Origin: Bacteroidales bacterium
GTDB lineage: Bacteria; Bacteroidota; Bacteroidia; Bacteroidales; WCHB1-69
Assembly: GCA_017618435.1 (NCBI GenBank)
Contig: JAFZUH010000292.1
Span: 1 to 14,101, forward strand
Direction of reading: 5' to 3'
Length of the DNA: 14,101 bases
The position numbers were made by a program, and so were the translations under genes. Shown one piece after another: positions 13,184 to 14,101 of the stretch. The notes under the pieces are model-generated. The model worked only from the letters and a program-made list of their open reading frames with translations, was not told where the DNA came from and did no database searches. Numbering within the stretch: the first letter of the stretch is position 1; every line of letters starts with the position of its first letter.

Positions 13184-14101
13184 TTAGTTTTGTTTAGGAT
13201 TAATTTGTCCGACTATTTTTAAGGTTATTTTGGGACGTTCGGGGTCATTGGAAATGACATCGATGGTACGCATTTGATGACCGCTTTTGTTGTATGTTCT
13301 GAACGTAGCCTTTATATTGGTGCTTTCGCCCGGTTGCAATTCGTTTTTGTCCGGTTGTACAATAGTGCAACTGCATGATTGTCTTAATTTTCTAAGATAT
13401 AATGTTGATTTGCCCGTATTGGTGATAACAAATGTGTGTACCACATCTTCGCCTTCGGTAACGGGGGAAAAACGATATTCTTCTTCGGATACGGATAATT
13501 TAGGTGCATTGGCTTTTTGTTGGGGTGTCCAAGAGTTGAAATCATCGTATATATTGCCTGAAATATAGAAATTCTTTTTTCCTCTGTCAGGGTCGTTGGT
13601 GTATAGGGTAAGTCTGTCCCAAACCGCTCCCCAGTCATTTTTTACTTTTGCATTATATTCAAATACAAGTATGCCTTCACCTTGCGGCATCAGTTCTGGA
13701 GTTACATACAATACTTTTATGCTTGAGGGTAGTTCTTTGACAGAAAAAGTCATTTTTTGGTCCCATTCGTTGCAAAAACGGAAAGTATCGGTTATTAAAG
13801 AATTAGGAGTTAAGGCAAACATTTTGGAATTGGTTTCATATCTGAGGTTACCTTCTTTCATTTTGTAGATTTCTGCCAAACTGCGAGGCCGTGGTTCAAC
13901 AAAGCCCTTTACGGTTACCTGATAGGGATATTCTTTGCCTTTTTCATTGATAATGACATCAACAATGTATTTAAAATCACCCGCAATACCTTGGGGGTTG
14001 AATGTAATGTTGATGCGGCCGGTGTCTTTTTTGTTGAGAATATCTCTGCTGTAAAGCACGCGAAGGTTTTTTACCGTAGATTTGGCAGAAACAACAAATG
14101 C
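13184..14101 (-). CDS. DUF1573 repeat protein, 5' end outside the window
   Basis: The reading frame stays open through the right edge, so the protein is truncated at its N-terminus and 305 residues are visible. A GTG at 14059 is not needed as a start, because the 14 codons before it also read sensibly. The last domain, with NTGKSTLYLRKLRQSCSCT followed by ELQPGES and VISNDPERP, is a clear DUF1573 domain. This is an immunoglobulin-like or ASH-like beta domain common in exported Bacteroidota proteins; family members usually have SCGCT where this one has SCSCT. The preceding segments (a partial copy ending in GFVEPRPRS, then a copy with CNEWDQK and YTNDPDRGKK) look like related repeats. Any signal peptide would lie beyond the edge. 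Function is unknown. The gene is 18 bases upstream of cysS and probably in the same operon. Confidence 0.85.
   Translation of the reverse strand, partial: AFVVSAKSTVKNLRVLYSRDILNKKDTGRINITFNPQGIAGDFKYIVDVIINEKGKEYPYQVTVKGFVEPRPRSLAEIYKMKEGNLRYETNSKMFALTPNSLITDTFRFCNEWDQKMTFSVKELPSSIKVLYVTPELMPQGEGILVFEYNAKVKNDWGAVWDRLTLYTNDPDRGKKNFYISGNIYDDFNSWTPQQKANAPKLSVSEEEYRFSPVTEGEDVVHTFVITNTGKSTLYLRKLRQSCSCTIVQPDKNELQPGESTNIKATFRTYNKSGHQMRTIDVISNDPERPKITLKIVGQINPKQN

Noticed and set aside
1..14101. Mobile elements, CRISPR arrays, tRNA or rRNA genes
   Set aside because: No transposase, integrase, regularly spaced repeats, cloverleaf or rRNA-like sequence was seen. The gene content is coherent and tightly packed.

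Overview
The window is AT-rich, gene-dense chromosome from a member of the Bacteroidota, most likely Bacteroidales. This rests on three things. The translation starts lie behind A/T-rich leaders with no convincing Shine-Dalgarno sequence. At least two promoter elements fit the Bacteroidota -7 consensus TAnnTTTG. The gene set and protein styles (DUF1573 protein, Lgt, SufD with a cysteine tail, Uup-type ABC-F, FemAB-like acyltransferase, PDZ-S41 protease) also suit this phylum. There is no sign of phage, insertion sequence, CRISPR array, tRNA or rRNA. This is mostly ordinary core chromosome with one less well characterised envelope-glycan block.

Layout. On the + strand, a PDZ/S41 C-terminal processing protease (122-1780) is the only gene on that strand. 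It converges with a small VanZ-family membrane protein (1791-2198, -). Everything from there to the right edge is on the - strand. Read in the direction of transcription (right to left), a first long unit is: DUF1573 protein (cut by the right edge) > cysS > lgt > sufD > uup > a polytopic GT-C-like membrane protein. Its intergenic gaps are only 18, 3, 0, 9 and 2 bases, so it is probably one operon. A 90-base gap (6033-6122) holds a possible terminator-like inverted repeat directly followed by a -7 promoter element. The second unit follows: a GtrB-like family 2 glycosyltransferase > a second polytopic membrane protein > a FemAB/GNAT-like acyltransferase, with coding overlaps of 17 and 8 bases. 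A 218-base gap then carries a probable terminator and the gcvH promoter. gcvH is followed by a strong UUCG-loop hairpin, which ends five bases before the vanZ-like start codon.

How the genes may work together. cysS (cysteinyl-tRNA), lgt (thioether lipidation of the lipobox cysteine), sufD (Fe-S assembly) and uup (ribosome-associated ABC-F ATPase) are housekeeping functions. The two polytopic proteins resemble the GT-C glycosyltransferase class, which uses polyprenyl-phosphate sugars. The GT2 protein has the domain layout of enzymes that make such donors. The FemAB-like protein could acylate or aminoacylate the product. The most interesting proposal here is therefore a compact envelope-glycan modification module at 2848-7517. 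Its substrate and product are not readable from the sequence.

Two annotated starts here differ from the longest open frame: the GT2 gene (start placed at 6032, downstream of its own promoter element) and the 447-residue membrane protein (ATG at 5125 rather than an upstream TTG).
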